The notes under the pieces were generated by a model, which was given only the letters and a program-made list of their open reading frames with translations, had not been told where the DNA came from and did not search any database. Both the position numbers and the translations under genes were made by a program. Positions 22,113-34,350 of a stretch of DNA of 64,000 nt are shown here, piece after piece. This DNA comes from Canna indica (lineage: Eukaryota > Streptophyta > Magnoliopsida > Zingiberales > Cannaceae). The DNA lies in NCBI GenBank assembly GCA_034359265.1, contig CP136895.1, forward strand, positions 48,750,001 to 48,814,000. Reading direction: 5' to 3'. Position 1 is the stretch's first letter. Each line of letters opens with the position of its first letter.

Positions 22113-25100
22113 ATGTCGGGAGATCGAAGTTGGATGTATCGACGAATTCATCGTGGAGCTATAACGGACGAATTTCGAGTAGGCGTAACTTACTTCTTAA
22201 ATTTCTCCTACTTTAATAAAAAATTCCTTAATGGTGATAAAATCCGATGTCCGTGCCGAAAATGTTCAAACATAAGATTTTTGAACCGGGGAACTATCAC
22301 ATTGCATCTATATACAGAAGGATCAACACCAAGATATTTCTATGGAATTGTCACGGGGAGTCACGTCAAGTCGGGACGTCGAGCAATCCTGTTGTCCAAA
22401 CTCATGATGAATCTTCTTCTACTAGTGTTTCTTCTTCCAATCCACCTAATCCGTATAGAACAATGATTCCGGATAGTCTTGGAGGACAATTCCATTTAAA
22501 TGATAATATTGAGTCAGTTATTGAGACGGTAGTGCCACCAGATACTACGACAGATTGATCTAGTTATTTAGATGATAATATTGAGTCAGTTATTGAGACA
22601 ATTGAAGAACAACCTGCGATACAGATTGAATTGCCGAATAAGGAGGCTGCAAAATTTTACGAGATGTTGAAAGCTGCCGATGAACCTTTGTATGAGAATT
22701 ATCCTAATTATACAAGATTTTCGGCAATGACACAACTCCTGAACATCAAGTTCGATTGTAATATCAGTGGCATTGCGTTTGATTAAATTGCAGGCTTTAT
22801 CAATGATATGCTACGTCCAAATAACAAGTTTGACCCAACTTTTTATGAGACAAAAGAGTTGATGAGGAAATTAGGGCTTGGGTTTGAAAAGATACACGGG
22901 TGCCCAAATAACTGCATTTTATATTATAAAGAAAATGCACAGTGAGAGCAATGCTCGGTATGTGAACATGCTCGTTACAAGGAGAAGAAATCGGTTCGAC
23001 AAAAAAAATATCCCTTTTGAGGTGCTTTGGTATTTTCCACTGACACCGAGGCTTCGAAGGTTATTCATGTCGAAAAAGACTACCCCCTATACGAGTTGGC
23101 ATGTACGAAGTCGTGATGATATAGTAATGACTCGATCATCCATCCGACAGTGAAGCATGGAAACATTTGGATAGGTGCTATCCTTCATTTTCTAGGGATA
23201 GTAGAAATATCAGGTTGGGATTATGCACAGATGGTTTTAATCCGTTTGGTATTTCGGCAACTCCGTATTCAGTATGGCCAGTGCTGTTAATAGTTTATAA
23301 TTTGCCGCCCTCAATGTGTATGAAAGATGAATTTATCTATCTTTCGATGATTATTTCGGGTCCTAGGGGCCCTCGCAAAGAAATTGACGTGTTTCTCCGA
23401 CCCCTAATTGATGAGTTGAAAATATTGTGGGTTGAGGGAACTGTCACTTATGATTGTCACCGGAAGCAAAACTTCACGTTACGAGCTGCTATATTATGGA
23501 CAAACAATGATTTCCCGGCCCATGGCATGTTGTTTGGTTGAAGCACATATGAGCGACTCTCTTGCCCGTATTGCATGGAAAACTCAAAATCCCTCAGTCT
23601 TGAGAATGGTAGGAAAATTTCCTTCTTTGATTGTCATTGTCGGTTCCTACCGTCTAACCATCAATACCGAAGGAATCTTGACAAATTTACCAAAGGGTAG
23701 AGTCGAAAGAGATGAGCCACCACTGATGCTGTCTGGTGAATAGATGTTAGCACGTGTTCAATTGCTTCCAGAGATTACTTTTGGTCGGAATGTAAGAATT
23801 TCAGGCTTTGGTGAAACACATAACTGGGTGAAAAAAAGTATCTTTTGGGAATTGTCGTATTGGAGTTCATTACTGATTCGACATAATTTGTACGTCATGC
23901 ACATTGAAAAAAATGTGTTTGATAATATTCTTAACACTGTGATGGATATTTTTAGCAAAACTAAAGATAATGTGAAGGCCCGACATGATGTGAAAATACT
24001 TTGTAAGAGGCCTGAGTTAGAGTTGCAAGATGTCAACGGACGACTTCATAAGCCAAAGGCGTCGTATGTGTTAAATAAACAATAGATGAAATATGTGTAT
24101 CAATGGATCAAAGAAATCAGATTACCCGATGGATATACCTCAAACTTATCTTGATGTGTAAATGTCGATGAATGCAAAATATCGGGGATGAAGAGCCACG
24201 ATTGTCATGTATTCATACAGAGATTGCTTCCGGTCGCGTTTCGAGATCAGCTACATGATAAGATTTGGGGTCCGTTGATAGAATTAATTATGTTTTTTGG
24301 AAACATTTGTCCAAATGTACTTCGAGTGGAAGATATGTCAGCACTTGAGAATAATATTGTTGAAATCATATGCAAGCTAGAGCAGTTTTTCCCTCCTGCA
24401 TTTTTTGACTCGATGGAGCATCTACCGATACACTTGGCATATGAGGCACGAGTTGGTGGCCCCGTTCAATACCGGTGGATGTACTTATTTGAAAGATACA
24501 TGAATGATCCGAAGAAAAAAGTAAAGAACACCGGCGCAGTTGAAGGTTCCATATCAGAAGCATATATAATTCAAGAAATTTTAATATTCTGCTCATTTTA
24601 TTTTGAATCAACCATCAAGACAAGACTTAATCCTCTTCCATGGAACGACAATGGGGGAGCTCGACCATTAGATGGTTCTTTAAATATCTTTTGTTACCCC
24701 GGTCGTGCTTTGGGTTCTCGTCCGTCTCGTTTCTTAAACGACGAAGAGTACCATTTGTCCTACTTGTTCATTTTACTTAACTGTTCCGAGATTGAGAAGT
24801 TCATTGAAATATTTGACATTGAGATGATGACAAAATACTCAATTTACAGCGATAATTAATTAGAAAGATTATGGAATCGTGAGTTCCCTAATTGGTTTCA
24901 AGCTTACAGCACAGGACACAGAGGCAAAATAGATAACTGAATCTTTGAGTTTGCTAGCGGACCGACACGACTTGTATAGTGTTATAATGGTTATTTTATT
25001 AATGGATATAAATTTCGCACACTTGAATATTCATATACAAAAAAGACTATGAATGCCGGGGTGTGTATCAAAGGGACAACGTATACTGAATGTGATGTCG

Positions 25101-25498
25101 ACTTTTACGGACTATTGGAAGAAGTCATAGAATTGCAATTTTTTGGATGTAAATCAGTTGCCCGTTTTAAATGTCATTGGTTCGATACAAGTGATAGGGG
25201 CATCTCAAGATGAACAAGTATATTATATGCAGTATCCATCTCAAAAGAAAGATAGGGCAGGTTGGCGTGTAGTCTGTAAGACTAAAGCCAGAGGAAAAAT
25301 TGACCCGATAGTTGGAGAGAATGAGCTAGCAGATGACTTCTATCAAGAAGAAGATCCTTCCGAAGTGGAACGAGTTAGTCCAATACTCGAGGATGATGAC
25401 ACAAAGTTAGTTCAATTGGAATTAGAATACGTTGATGATGACGATAATGAAGTTGAGGAAGGACAGAATGATGATAAGGGAGAAGAAGAAGAACTTTA
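22113..25498 (+). pseudogene. CACTA transposase, TNP2/TnpD-like
   Basis: The start ATG at 22113 opens a transposase-associated domain (SGDRSWMYRR, TDEFRVGVTYF, then CPCRKCSN). Then, with frameshifts and stops: a Cys cluster (GCPNNC, CSVCEHARYK, about 22890-22990); the TNP2 core at 22930-24085 (PLTPRLRRLF; LGLCTDGFNPFG; WPVLLIVYNLPP; KQNFTLRAAILWTNNDFPA; RHNLYVMHIEKNVFDN); a DUF4218-like domain at 24188-24640 (PVAFRD, FFPPAFFDSMEHLPIHL, GPVQYRWMYLFERYM); and a DUF4216-like block with an acidic tail at 25050-25498. The order is that of En/Spm TnpD proteins, which cut at CACTA ends. At least five frame breaks make it inactive. Introns could explain some breaks, but stops inside conserved blocks (for example 22786 and 22943) cannot be intronic. 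Confidence 0.9.
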
Positions 25499-25616
25499 AG
25501 ATTATGATATAGAATAACAAGAAGAAGAGTATTGTAAATGTGAAGTATATATTCAATTATTAAATATATCTATTAATCTATTATATATAATCTAATTATA
25601 TTAAATTTTTATAGCT

Positions 25617-27193
25617 ATGGTTAGAGATATCAGTTCCATAGAAGGCATTCCTCGTATGACCCCCCGACGATTACCACCCGCCCCACTTGTACCCACTGAC
25701 CCTTCGTCTTCCACCACCATCCCCCCACCTCCGGCCACCATCCCCCCACCTCCAGCCACCATCCCCCCACCTGATCCATCCATCGTTCCCTCACCTGATC
25801 TGGGCACCTTCCCCTCACCTCCGGCTACCATCCCTCTGCCACCCTCCGAAGATCCAAGACCATCGTCTTTGAGACGTAGGCCACGAGGGCCTAACAGAAT
25901 TCTTCCTCTGCCACCTGAGGGAGAATTGCACAGAGCAGGGAAGACGGTAAGTATATGCATCAATTATTTCTTATAATTTATTTATAATTCAAAATATCAT
26001 AATATGAATTTATATTTGGTGCAGATTTAAGCACGAGGACGTCCCTCGCATGATAGCGGGGACGATCTGAAAGTTTGTGCACGGGGCGTGGCCTACATGG
26101 TCTCACGTGCCACGTGAGCATATGGATTTATTGTGGTGAGAGTTCACGGTAAGTATATTTATTAAATTGATGTTAATGTTAAATATTGATCGGTAATAAT
26201 AAATTTTTTTTTTGCAGGCTCATTATACATGGCTGAAGGACCAAACCACTTTTATTGAGGCTGCTTGGGAGCGTGTTGCCTGCGCTCGCTATAACGGTCT
26301 GCTTCAGCAGGCCCATCAGACCGTGATAAGATGGCTGGGGGCCACACAGATAGGGCAGACTCGAGGACATGCACCCGAGTGGATTCCTGGCCCTGTGTGG
26401 GACCAGCTCGTTGAGCGGTGGGACACGCCTGAGTGGCAGGAGGTCTCTCGGACTGCGTCGAGAAACCACATGTCTGGGGGGGACGGCACAGGGGCGTGCC
26501 ACTATGTATAATGATACTAATGTATTTGTTAATTTTCTAATGTAAGAGGCGTGTGGCGGAGGATGACACCGTCCAACGCCCATCGATGATGGAGGTGTTT
26601 GAGCGCACCCACTATCGTTGAGGAGGAGCGGGGGACTACGTTGATAGCAGAGTCTTGATCATAATGGTAAGTATTTATATATCTGTATTTGATTTACACA
26701 TTTTTTATTTATAGTTTATATATATTTAAAATATAAACACGTGTAGCTAACTTACACGAGGACTGTGATCGAGCGTGGAGGCACACCGGAAGAGTTCGAC
26801 CCAGTAGCTTGGGTAGAGGCCACAGGTGGCTGGGAGCACGACCGTGTTTATGGCTTTGCAGACAGTGGCCATGCACACGCCGTGCTCAGGCCACTTGGGG
26901 CGCTGACCCCTCTGGCTACGGGTGAGCGACCCTCGACATCCCGGGCACAAGACCAGAGCCGGATAGCGGCCTTGGAGTCAGAGCTCATCTAGCAGAGATA
27001 GGCGATGGAGGAGCAGAGGCTGGCGATGGAGGAGTAGAGATAGAGGAATGAAGAGTTAAGATAGATGATGCAGAAAATGATAGCACGACTCACTCAGATT
27101 GCGTCTCACTCTGTCCTTCTATCGATGATGTCGCAACCATCGTCCTCCTCGGCCCAGTCGTTGTCGACTCCACTGCCTCCACCGCAGCCGTGA
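25617..27193 (+). pseudogene. CACTA second ORF, Ptta/En/Spm (TnpA-like) family
   Basis: The likely first exon at 25617-25946 (MVRDIS, then a long Pro/Thr-rich stretch, ending before GTAAGTAT) resembles the N-terminus of plant Ptta/En/Spm proteins. Later exon-like blocks are bounded by GCAG and GTAAGT sites. 26218-26508 has AAWERVACARYNGLLQQAH, WDTPEWQEVSRTASRN and SGGDGTG. 26549-26665 has a PSMMEVFERTHYR block. 26747-27193 has EEFDPVAWVEATGG, then a Gln/Glu/Met-rich coiled coil and a Ser/Pro tail. This is the usual order of the family thought to bind subterminal repeats. Stops at 26989, 27034 and elsewhere break it. Confidence 0.8.
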
Positions 27194-27489
27194 GATTTTG
27201 ATTTATTATATTTTGTTTATATTTTGATACTTGTTTGTATACAGATAGTTGTTTATATACTTATGGTTGTATATATAGGATATTTTGATAATTGTTTGCC
27301 TCTGGTTTGAGGCTTAGATTGATGATATTTATGTAAAACTTGTATGTTTGGCTTCAAATGTATTTGTATGATATTTTCTGATTGTAATATGTGATTGAAA
27401 ATAGATTATAATTTATAAATATTATTATATACAAGAATTTATAAAAAAATTATTTTTTTCAGTTACAGGATATACCTTTGGCCATAGCT

Positions 27490-27817
27490 TACTGACGGCC
27501 ACCGTCACTAAACCTTGGCTGAAGGCTTATCGTAAATGGCTGATGGCTAATAGTATCACCGACGGCGCTGGGCCGTGGCTGATGTGTTGGTATCAGTGAC
27601 AGCCACCTACAGTCGTCACTGATGTGTTTAAATCGACGAGAGCGCCCACGGCTATCGCAGATGATTACTTGTGATGGCCGAGAGACGCCGACACAACTTA
27701 TCTGAGATGCGCACATCAGTGATGGATTTTTGCCATGACTTGTACCGTCCGTGATAGTTATCACGGATGGTTCAACCACGGCTTCAGCCGTCGGTGATGA
27801 CGATAATTCTAGTAGTG
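27490..27817. repeat. CACTA 3' subterminal repeat region
   Basis: Inverted relatives of the 5' motifs (GGCCGTGGCTGATG, CACGGCTATCGC, GATGGCCGAGAG, ACCACGGCTTCAGCCGTCGG) fill this stretch up to the right terminus. Orientation is mixed. Confidence 0.85.
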
Positions 27818-27820
27818 AAA

Positions 27821-29327
27821 TAAACACCAAAATACAACAACTAATGGAGCAATAAATCAAACAACAAATACTTAGCTCCAAAAGAAATTCCCTAGTCCTC
27901 TTGATGCCTTAAGAAGATGAATCTTGGATGTTCAAAGGCAAGATCAAGCTTGTATCATGGAAGCTTGGGTTCTTTGCAAAGATGGCTCAAGAATTCTTGT
28001 AGAGATGCAAGGAGTGGCTCAAATAGACATAAACAAGAAAATATACAAGAAATGAAGCAAAAGTACAACAACACAAATACTTAGCTCCAACACAATGAAT
28101 CTTAGCTCTTCTTGATGCCTTGATGATGAATCAAATCAAGCTTGAAGGCAAACTCAAGAAATACAAGGTAGAAAGCTAGGGTTTCAACAAAGATGACACA
28201 ATCAAAGCTTGTTGGTGTCAAAGGGTGTCTCATGAAGTATTAGAAGATAATAAGAAGGCTGGGTATAGATATCCCAAGAGGTAGGCCCAGATCAAACATA
28301 ACACAATGGCTCAAAAAAGAGCCGTTGTCGCCGGCCGGTCAATCGTCGATCGATCGATTGAGCGACCGCCGAGCGATCGAATGGCTTCTGCCACTTTTGG
28401 CCACCATTCGATCGACCGACTGGTCGACCAGAACTGGAAAAAGCAACCCAGTTTGTTGATTTTTCTGCTCGTTTTTTATTTCTAGGTTCTGTCTTCGCTA
28501 AATCCTCTTATATAATATTTTTTAACTTTAATTAAAACATAAATATTATATAAGGATTACCCCCCATTTGGATTCAATAAAAATATCTAAAAAATCAAAA
28601 TCCTTAAGAATCAAAATCTAACTTTTGGGGTCTAGTACAAATTTTTGAAAACTAGAAATTTTATAATCTTTCGAGTCAAATATGGGTAGGCTAAAGGCTT
28701 CCTGAAAGTCCGTAGAAATATCTCGTTATCTAGTTTTTACCTAAGGAACAATTATCGGGACTTTTGGTACCAAGAAAATGTCTAGGTCATATAGCCCTCC
28801 AAGGAGCTCCATAGGCTTAGTGAATTTCATGGCCTTTTCTAATTTTCTAGGTTTCCGTATTTCGTCATTCGGGTTTAGTTTTTGGGTTTCTTTGCATCAT
28901 CATGAGGATTTACAACACATGCTAGACACCCTAAATCTAAACTCTAACTTCTCGAAGAATCCCGAGCGACGACGAACGTCCTTGCCGATTTCTCCAATTT
29001 CTCTGATTTATCCGATTGGGGACGTCGTGCGCTAACTGATATGGAACCTGAAAGTATTTCTCAATGAAATATTATCTTCAAGTTTGTTATCATTAAAAGC
29101 GATATTTCCGCGACGAACTTCAATGAACTTTGAGAAACCTCCGCGACGAACCCGAACGCGTCGACCAATGACCTTTCAATTTTTTGATTTCTTCTGATAT
29201 TTCCGATCGAGGACATCGAGTGGTAACCGATATGGAACTTGAAAATATTTATCAATGAAACATTATTTCCATGTTTGTTATCATCAAAACCAAGATTAAG
29301 ACCAAGGTAGAAAATCTTAGGCCAACA
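27821..29327 (-). repeat. Family A LTR segments right of CACTA (mosaic 3' LTR)
   Basis: Sequence equivalent to the continuation of segment 2 runs to about 28022. A third partial copy of the LTR middle begins near 28023 (TAGCTCCAACACAATGAATC) and continues through palindromes (28325-28435) and U3. Near 29095 a join brings in a second U3 end, which finishes TAGGCCAACA at 29327. The copies are partial and ordered as if produced by unequal recombination or template switching. Confidence 0.7.
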
Positions 29328-31040
29328 ATCTCCCCCTTTTTGATGATGACAAATATTCTTAAGAAAATATATCATTTAGGCACAAAGGATATCAAACAAG
29401 GGATTTGTCCCCCTATCAACATGCATATCTATGAAAATAAACTCCCCCTTTCTATATGCAAGGTTTTTCTATATTTTCTTCCCTTTTACCTATATTTTTC
29501 TCCCCCTTTTGACATCAATCAAAAAGAGCAAGAAAAGTCAATCAAAAGTCAAGGTTGAAACTCTAAAAGATTTTTCGAAACCGCGAAAGTCCCAACTCAA
29601 AGGATGAAAACCAAACATCGAATAAAAGACTAAGTCATACATGATATCGTGAAATGATAAATGAAACCCAAAACCAAGAATCATGTAGTAACTTAAGTAT
29701 CGATATTTTCAAGTATCGGTCAAATAGTCAAAAATCACTTTAGAAATGATTTTTCTCATCAAATGAGTAGAACGGTACCATAAGTGAATTTAAAATATCA
29801 TACTTCAAGTCTCATTTGAAAATCTAATGAAAATTTAAAGTATCGGAAAAATAAGCAACTTGAGAAGAGTGATACTTTAGTGGAATTTTCGTAAATAATT
29901 GGAATTTTTCAAAATATTTCCAAATTTCATTCAAACTTTCCGGACACCAAAATATGGTCATCTAAACCATGTGTATCAAGTTTAAAGTGGAAACAATATC
30001 GTTTGATCTAAATATTAAATTAGCACGATTTCATTTAAAGTAGGCATGAAATAATATGAAAATGGGTAAGTATCAAATTTTACTATCTACTCATGTTTTC
30101 TCTACCTTAGACACTTGGACATCTAACATGAGTGAATCTAAGTATATCAATCAAGTTTGGGCTTTGAAAGAGATTTCTAAGTCACTTTGTTGACTTAGGT
30201 CAAAGTACACTTCAAGTTTACAAAAATCAAACTTTTTAATTCTTATAAAATCATATTCTTGACGAATTTTTTTTGAAACTTTAACTGGACAAACTAGATT
30301 TTTCAAGGAATTGACAGGTTCAAGAATCAGTCAAAAATCAGTTTCCTATAAATTCATAAAATTCCTGAAAGTCCAGGGGCATCTTTGTAAATTTCAGGTA
30401 TTTTTTTTCAAAAGTTGTCAATTTTGCTTCAAAGTTTCCAGACATCATTGAATGATCATTTAAGATGTGCGTGTCAAGTTTGAACTTAAAATAAATTCTC
30501 TAAGTTCATTTTTCATCCTATCTTAATTTCAATGAAAAACTCATATTTCTAGCTATCATTCAAGTTATCAAAATCAATCCTAGAAATGATTTTACTCAAG
30601 TAATGGGGTGAATGATATTTGAAATGGAATTAAAAAGGTATACATGAGTTTTCATTTGAAGTTTTTGACGAAAAATCAAAGTATCGGAAAATAAGTATTT
30701 CAAGTAAGTGATACTTTGTGTTTCCGAAATCCAACTTCAAAATTCCATTATAAATTAGATTATTGATGAAATTTTTTGAAATTTTTACACAACAAACTAG
30801 ATTTTTCAATGAAAGTGCAATTTCAAGAATCATCACAAAATCAGTTTTCTACATTTTTCAAAAATTGACTGAAATTGCTGAAATTTTAATGGCATTTCCG
30901 TAAGTTTCAATCATTTTTTAAAACGTCCTCAGTTTTCATTCAACCTTTTATGACACCTAGAATGGTTTGGTATGAAAATTATGTCCTTAAGTCAAGATAT
31001 CAACCTAGAATGGTTTCATTCAAAACTAAGCTAGTTTTTA
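29328..31040 (-). repeat. Family A internal noncoding region with polypurine tract
   Basis: Directly after the LTR end comes ATCTCCCCCTTTTTGATG, the complement of the purine-rich AAAAAGGGGGA that precedes the 3' LTR at 59022. Most of 29330-31040 is the reverse-complement counterpart of about 57300-59021. For example, 30075-30225 matches 58180-58330 almost base for base. There is no coding potential. The region is AT-rich with reiterated related blocks. Confidence 0.8.
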
Positions 31041-31163
31041 AATCAGGGATGTTGTGCACTAACCATTATGGAACCTGAAAGTATTTCTCAATGAAACATT
31101 AGTTCCATGTTTGTTATCATCAGAACCAAGATTAAGACCAAGGTAGAAAACCCTAGGCCAACA
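31041..31163 (-). repeat. Remnant of family A 5' LTR (U3 start only)
   Basis: About 120 bp, from GTGCACTAACCATTATGGAACC to TAGGCCAACA, match the first bases of A LTRs in inverse orientation. The rest of the 5' LTR, primer site and gag are missing. Confidence 0.75.
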
Positions 31164-31602
31164 ATGCCCAAAATACTAATAGTTATATTTTATCTTAAAC
31201 AGGGGACCGTGGGCTCGAGTTAGCGTGGGTGGGCGAAAGCTTCAGGATTAAATTTGGGTAAGCAATTAAATATATTTCTGTGATTTAGTTTGCTAAGATA
31301 ATAGAGGGTCTCAGGTCGAGTCTAGCGGTACAATCATAACTCAAATCGGAGTTAGAACGAGTTAGATATGGGTTTTAGAAGTCGAGTCATTTAAGTGAGG
31401 GCATTTTGGTAATTTGGGCCAGCCAGGGCACATAAAATGCATTGAGGGGCGCACGGCTATAGTTTTGGCCACACGCCACCCAAGGCAAAGGAGGAGAGGG
31501 AGGGAGGGTGGTGCCGAGAGAGGAGGAGGCAATCCGGAGGCCGTAAATCACGAGTTCGTCGACGTTCATCGTAGGAAGGACCCTAGCATCTTCTTACTTT
31601 CC

Positions 31603-33208
31603 TATTTGTATAAGGTTTTCTACCTTGGTCCTAATCTCAGTTTTGATGATAACAAATATGGAACTAATGTTTAATGGAATATTGTTTTCAGGTTCCATAT
31701 CGGTTAGCGTTCGACGCCCCCGATCGAAAAAATCAAAGAAATCAGAGAAATCGGTAAGGACGCTCATTGTAGATCGGATTTCGTCGGGAAGATAGAGTTT
31801 AGGTTTAGGGTGTCTAGAATGTGTTGTAAATCCTCATGATGATGCAAACAAACCTAAAAACCAAACCCGAACCCCAAAACACGAAAACCTATAAAATTAG
31901 AAAAGGCCTTGAAATTCACTAAGCTTAGGGAGCTCATTGGAGGGCTATTTTCTTGGCACCAAAAATGCCGGTAATTGTTCCTTGGGTAAAAACTAGATAA
32001 CAAGATATTTTTAAAGATTTTTTGGAAGCCTTTAGCCTACCCATATTTGACCCGGGAGATTATAAAATTTCTATTTTTCGGAAATTTGTACTAGACCCCA
32101 AAATTTAGATTTTGAATCTTAAGGATTTTGATTTTTTAGATATTTTTATTGAATCCGAATGTGGGATAATCCTTATATAACATTTATGTTTTAAAATTAT
32201 TAATATAAGTAGACTTAGCGAAGACGAAACCCAAAAATGAACAAACAAGCAAAAAAATCAGCCAAACGAAGTAGTCTACCGAGGTTCGGTCGATCGGTCA
32301 ACCGACCGACGCCCAGAATGGGCAGAATGCCTTCGATGCTCGGCGGTCACTCAGTCGGTTGACCGACGATCGACCGGCAAGCGATCGGGCGTCGACAACG
32401 GGTAGAAAAATGCCCGTTGACGAGCCTTGAGTGTTGGGAGTTATAAATTCCCATCCCAAACTCATTCCAAGACTATAATTGATGCTTCCAAGCCTTAAAG
32501 TGTGATCCTAAGCATCTCTACAAGCTTTCATTGAGCCATCCTTGCAAGAACCCTAGTTTTGACCTCCACTCCTTGATTTAACCTTCAAGCTTCTCCGATT
32601 CATCATCTTGAGGCATCAAGAGGACTAGGGAGTTTGTTTTGGAGCTAAGTATTTGTTGTTTGATTTATTGCTCCATTAGTTGTTGTATTTTGGTGTTTAT
32701 TTCATTGTATTTGAACTTGTGTAAACCTAGGTTGCTAGGTTTGATTGAGTTGGTGATTGCCTTGGTGTCAAGGCTTAAATCCACCATTGTAAACTTTGTT
32801 TACTAGGATTAGTTGAGTTGTCCCTTAGGTTGAGGTGGGAGAGTGCTCTCGGTAGGAAGGCAAGATACTTCTGGGTGTGGAAGTGCCTTCGGGTTGAGAG
32901 TGGAGAATTTCCGGTGTAAAGTCCTCTTTGTAAGGGAAACGATATAATCTAGTAAAGCTAGCTTGGAAATCCTTAGCGGGGTGCTTAGGTAGTGGAGTAG
33001 GCATTGGGGCCGAACCACTATAAATAATTGTGTTAGCATTGTTTACCTTCTATTTCTTATTGCTTATCATTTATATCTTTCTTCTGCTTACTATACTCGA
33101 TTTGTGAATTGCATAAGTAATCAAGTAAATGATTAAAATCGGAATTAGGCAAAAAGAATTTAGTTAACACACTATTCACCCCCCTCTTATGTGGCCATTT
33201 CATAAACA
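31603..33208 (+). mobile_element. Family A solo LTR with perfect TTTCC duplication
   Basis: The flanks are TTTCC (31598-31602) and TTTCC (33209-33213). The left end TATTTGTATAAGG is a mutated TGTTGGCCTAAGG and the right end is CATAAACA. The sister LTR B preserves the empty site at about 47727-47755. The copy is 1606 bp, with palindromes at 32285-32400 and TATA box TTATAAATT at 32441. Its middle carries the empty site that proves the CACTA insertion. Confidence 0.93.
32285..32449 (+). promoter_or_regulatory. Family A LTR promoter: palindrome cluster plus TATA box
   Basis: GGTTCGGTCGATCGGTCAAC, CGGTTGACCGACGATCGACC and related blocks at 32285-32400 are followed by TGCCCGTTG (32411-32419) and TTATAAATT (32441-32449). 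The order is identical in the 3' LTR at 59022. Confidence 0.6.
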
Positions 33209-33527
33209 TTTCCATTTTCTCCAATAAGGTGAGTGGATTAAGCCCTCTTTCCCTGATTTCCTCATTATGCCGCCACCCATATGAGTGGCGATTTTAACAA
33301 ATTTTTGCGCAGATCTCCTCGTGCCAAATTCGATTGTTGAATTGATAGAGTTTCTGTTGTTGTCGCAAATCTTTTGATCCAAATTTTGGTCCTAGCCGCA
33401 TGCTCCAACACGATTTTCTTGAGGAGCCCCCCCCCCCTAGTTAGTGAGAGGGTAAGGGAGAGGGCCGGCCCTAGGTAGTGCAGTTATGGTCATAAAACAA
33501 GATTGTGATTTATTGTAGATCCTCGGT

Positions 33528-34245
33528 TGTCAAACCCAAACTGAGGGTAGTGTGACCGACCAGGGCCTACATCCTACCCTGTAGTCTACTGTCTACACTG
33601 ACATATAAGAAACTAGAACATCTCGATAAAAAGAAACCTCAATGCAAGCTTTATTTAAAATTTTTCAAAGTTCACAATATATGTTTTCAAACCAAAGAAG
33701 AAAACCAACATCGTAACAATATGAACATCTCAAGTATCAAGGTTTTACAAACTTTTCCAAAACACAACTGTCAGTGCAGAGAAGGAAAATAACTACTATG
33801 ACACTGGACTATGACCCGAGGACGCCGCTACGAGATATGGCATCACCACCTGCCCTCCAGCTGCACCATGCCGACGAGCCACAATCACTTCTCATGCTCT
33901 GCAAAAACAAGGAAACAAACTGTGAGTCCACTTGGGACTTAGTGAGCGGTTCTACCGAATGTCCACCTAATCATCAATTAGTCATGCATAACATATAAGA
34001 CAACATTGTATATAATCAGGGAGGTAAGTTACTTTTTTAAATGCGACTACTGGCCCTATAGGTCATGCTATATAAACTATGTAGGTAAAAACCTGCCATA
34101 ACGGCCTATCAAGCCTTTGGCATTCGGCCCTTGGATTATACCTTCTACTAGAGGCGATTCCTGCAACTCGACCCGGCTAACCTTCGATCCGGTGCGCTGC
34201 ACCAAAGATTGAATTTTATATTAGGGAAAATTTTCGAGTCTTACA
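33528..34245 (-). mobile_element. Family C solo LTR, internally deleted, perfect TCGGT duplication
   Basis: The plus-strand edges are TGTCAAACCC (33528) and GAGTCTTACA (34245), flanked by TCGGT (33523-33527 and 34246-34250). Both ends match the 2568-bp LTR at 796-3363 in reverse orientation, including the GTAGTGTGACCG block and the acceptor context (TTTTTGCAG|AGCATGAG at about 33907-33890, minus). The donor and promoter part is missing, so this 718-bp copy is a deletion derivative. Confidence 0.9.
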
Positions 34246-34318
34246 TCGGTACATTTAATACGTTGTGTAGGGTTCTTTATTGATAGATATTTTTGTAGCT
34301 TATGTGTTCTAGCACATT

Positions 34319-34319
34319 G

Positions 34320-34348
<29 letters not shown>
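34319..34348. repeat. (AT)n microsatellite in LTR B
   Basis: A run of about 14 AT units. The equivalent run in the sister LTR (48514-48531) is shorter. Confidence 0.95.

Positions 34349-34350
<2 letters not shown>

Larger units (their letters stand above)
20320..27817 (+). mobile_element. CACTA (En/Spm) transposon, 7498 bp, complete ends
   Basis: The termini are CACTACTAGAA (20320-20330) and TTCTAGTAGTG (27807-27817), perfect inverted repeats. AAA lies on both sides (20317-20319 and 27818-27820), the 3-bp duplication expected for CACTA. The related LTR at 31603-33208 preserves the empty site with a single TTT (complement) at 32700-32702. Subterminal regions carry repeated GCCACGGCT/AGCCGTGG motifs. 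The interior holds a TNP2-type transposase (TnpD-like) and a second Ptta/En/Spm-type ORF (TnpA-like), both on the plus strand and both broken. Confidence 0.97.
19533..31163 (-). mobile_element. Rearranged family A element at the start of LTR B, containing CACTA
   Basis: The plus-strand edges are TGTTGGTGAAATGGCC (19533) and TAGGCCAACA (31163). The flanks are ATACC (19528-19532) and ATGCC (31164-31168), a 5-bp duplication with one change, inside the LTR B start TGTAATRCC. In minus orientation it holds a composite 3' LTR (19533-29327, including a 7.5-kb CACTA), a polypurine tract, internal noncoding sequence (29328-31040) and about 120 bp of the start of the 5' LTR (31041-31163). Gag, primer site and most of the 5' LTR are deleted. 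Confidence 0.8.

Noticed and set aside
23758..24036. Minus-strand frame inside the TNP2 region
   Set aside because: It is the reverse complement of conserved TNP2 transposase blocks on the plus strand, with no similarity of its own.
25601..25963. Minus-strand Gly-rich frame of 120 codons
   Set aside because: It is the shadow of the Pro-rich first exon of the CACTA second ORF, which is supported by splice sites and family order.
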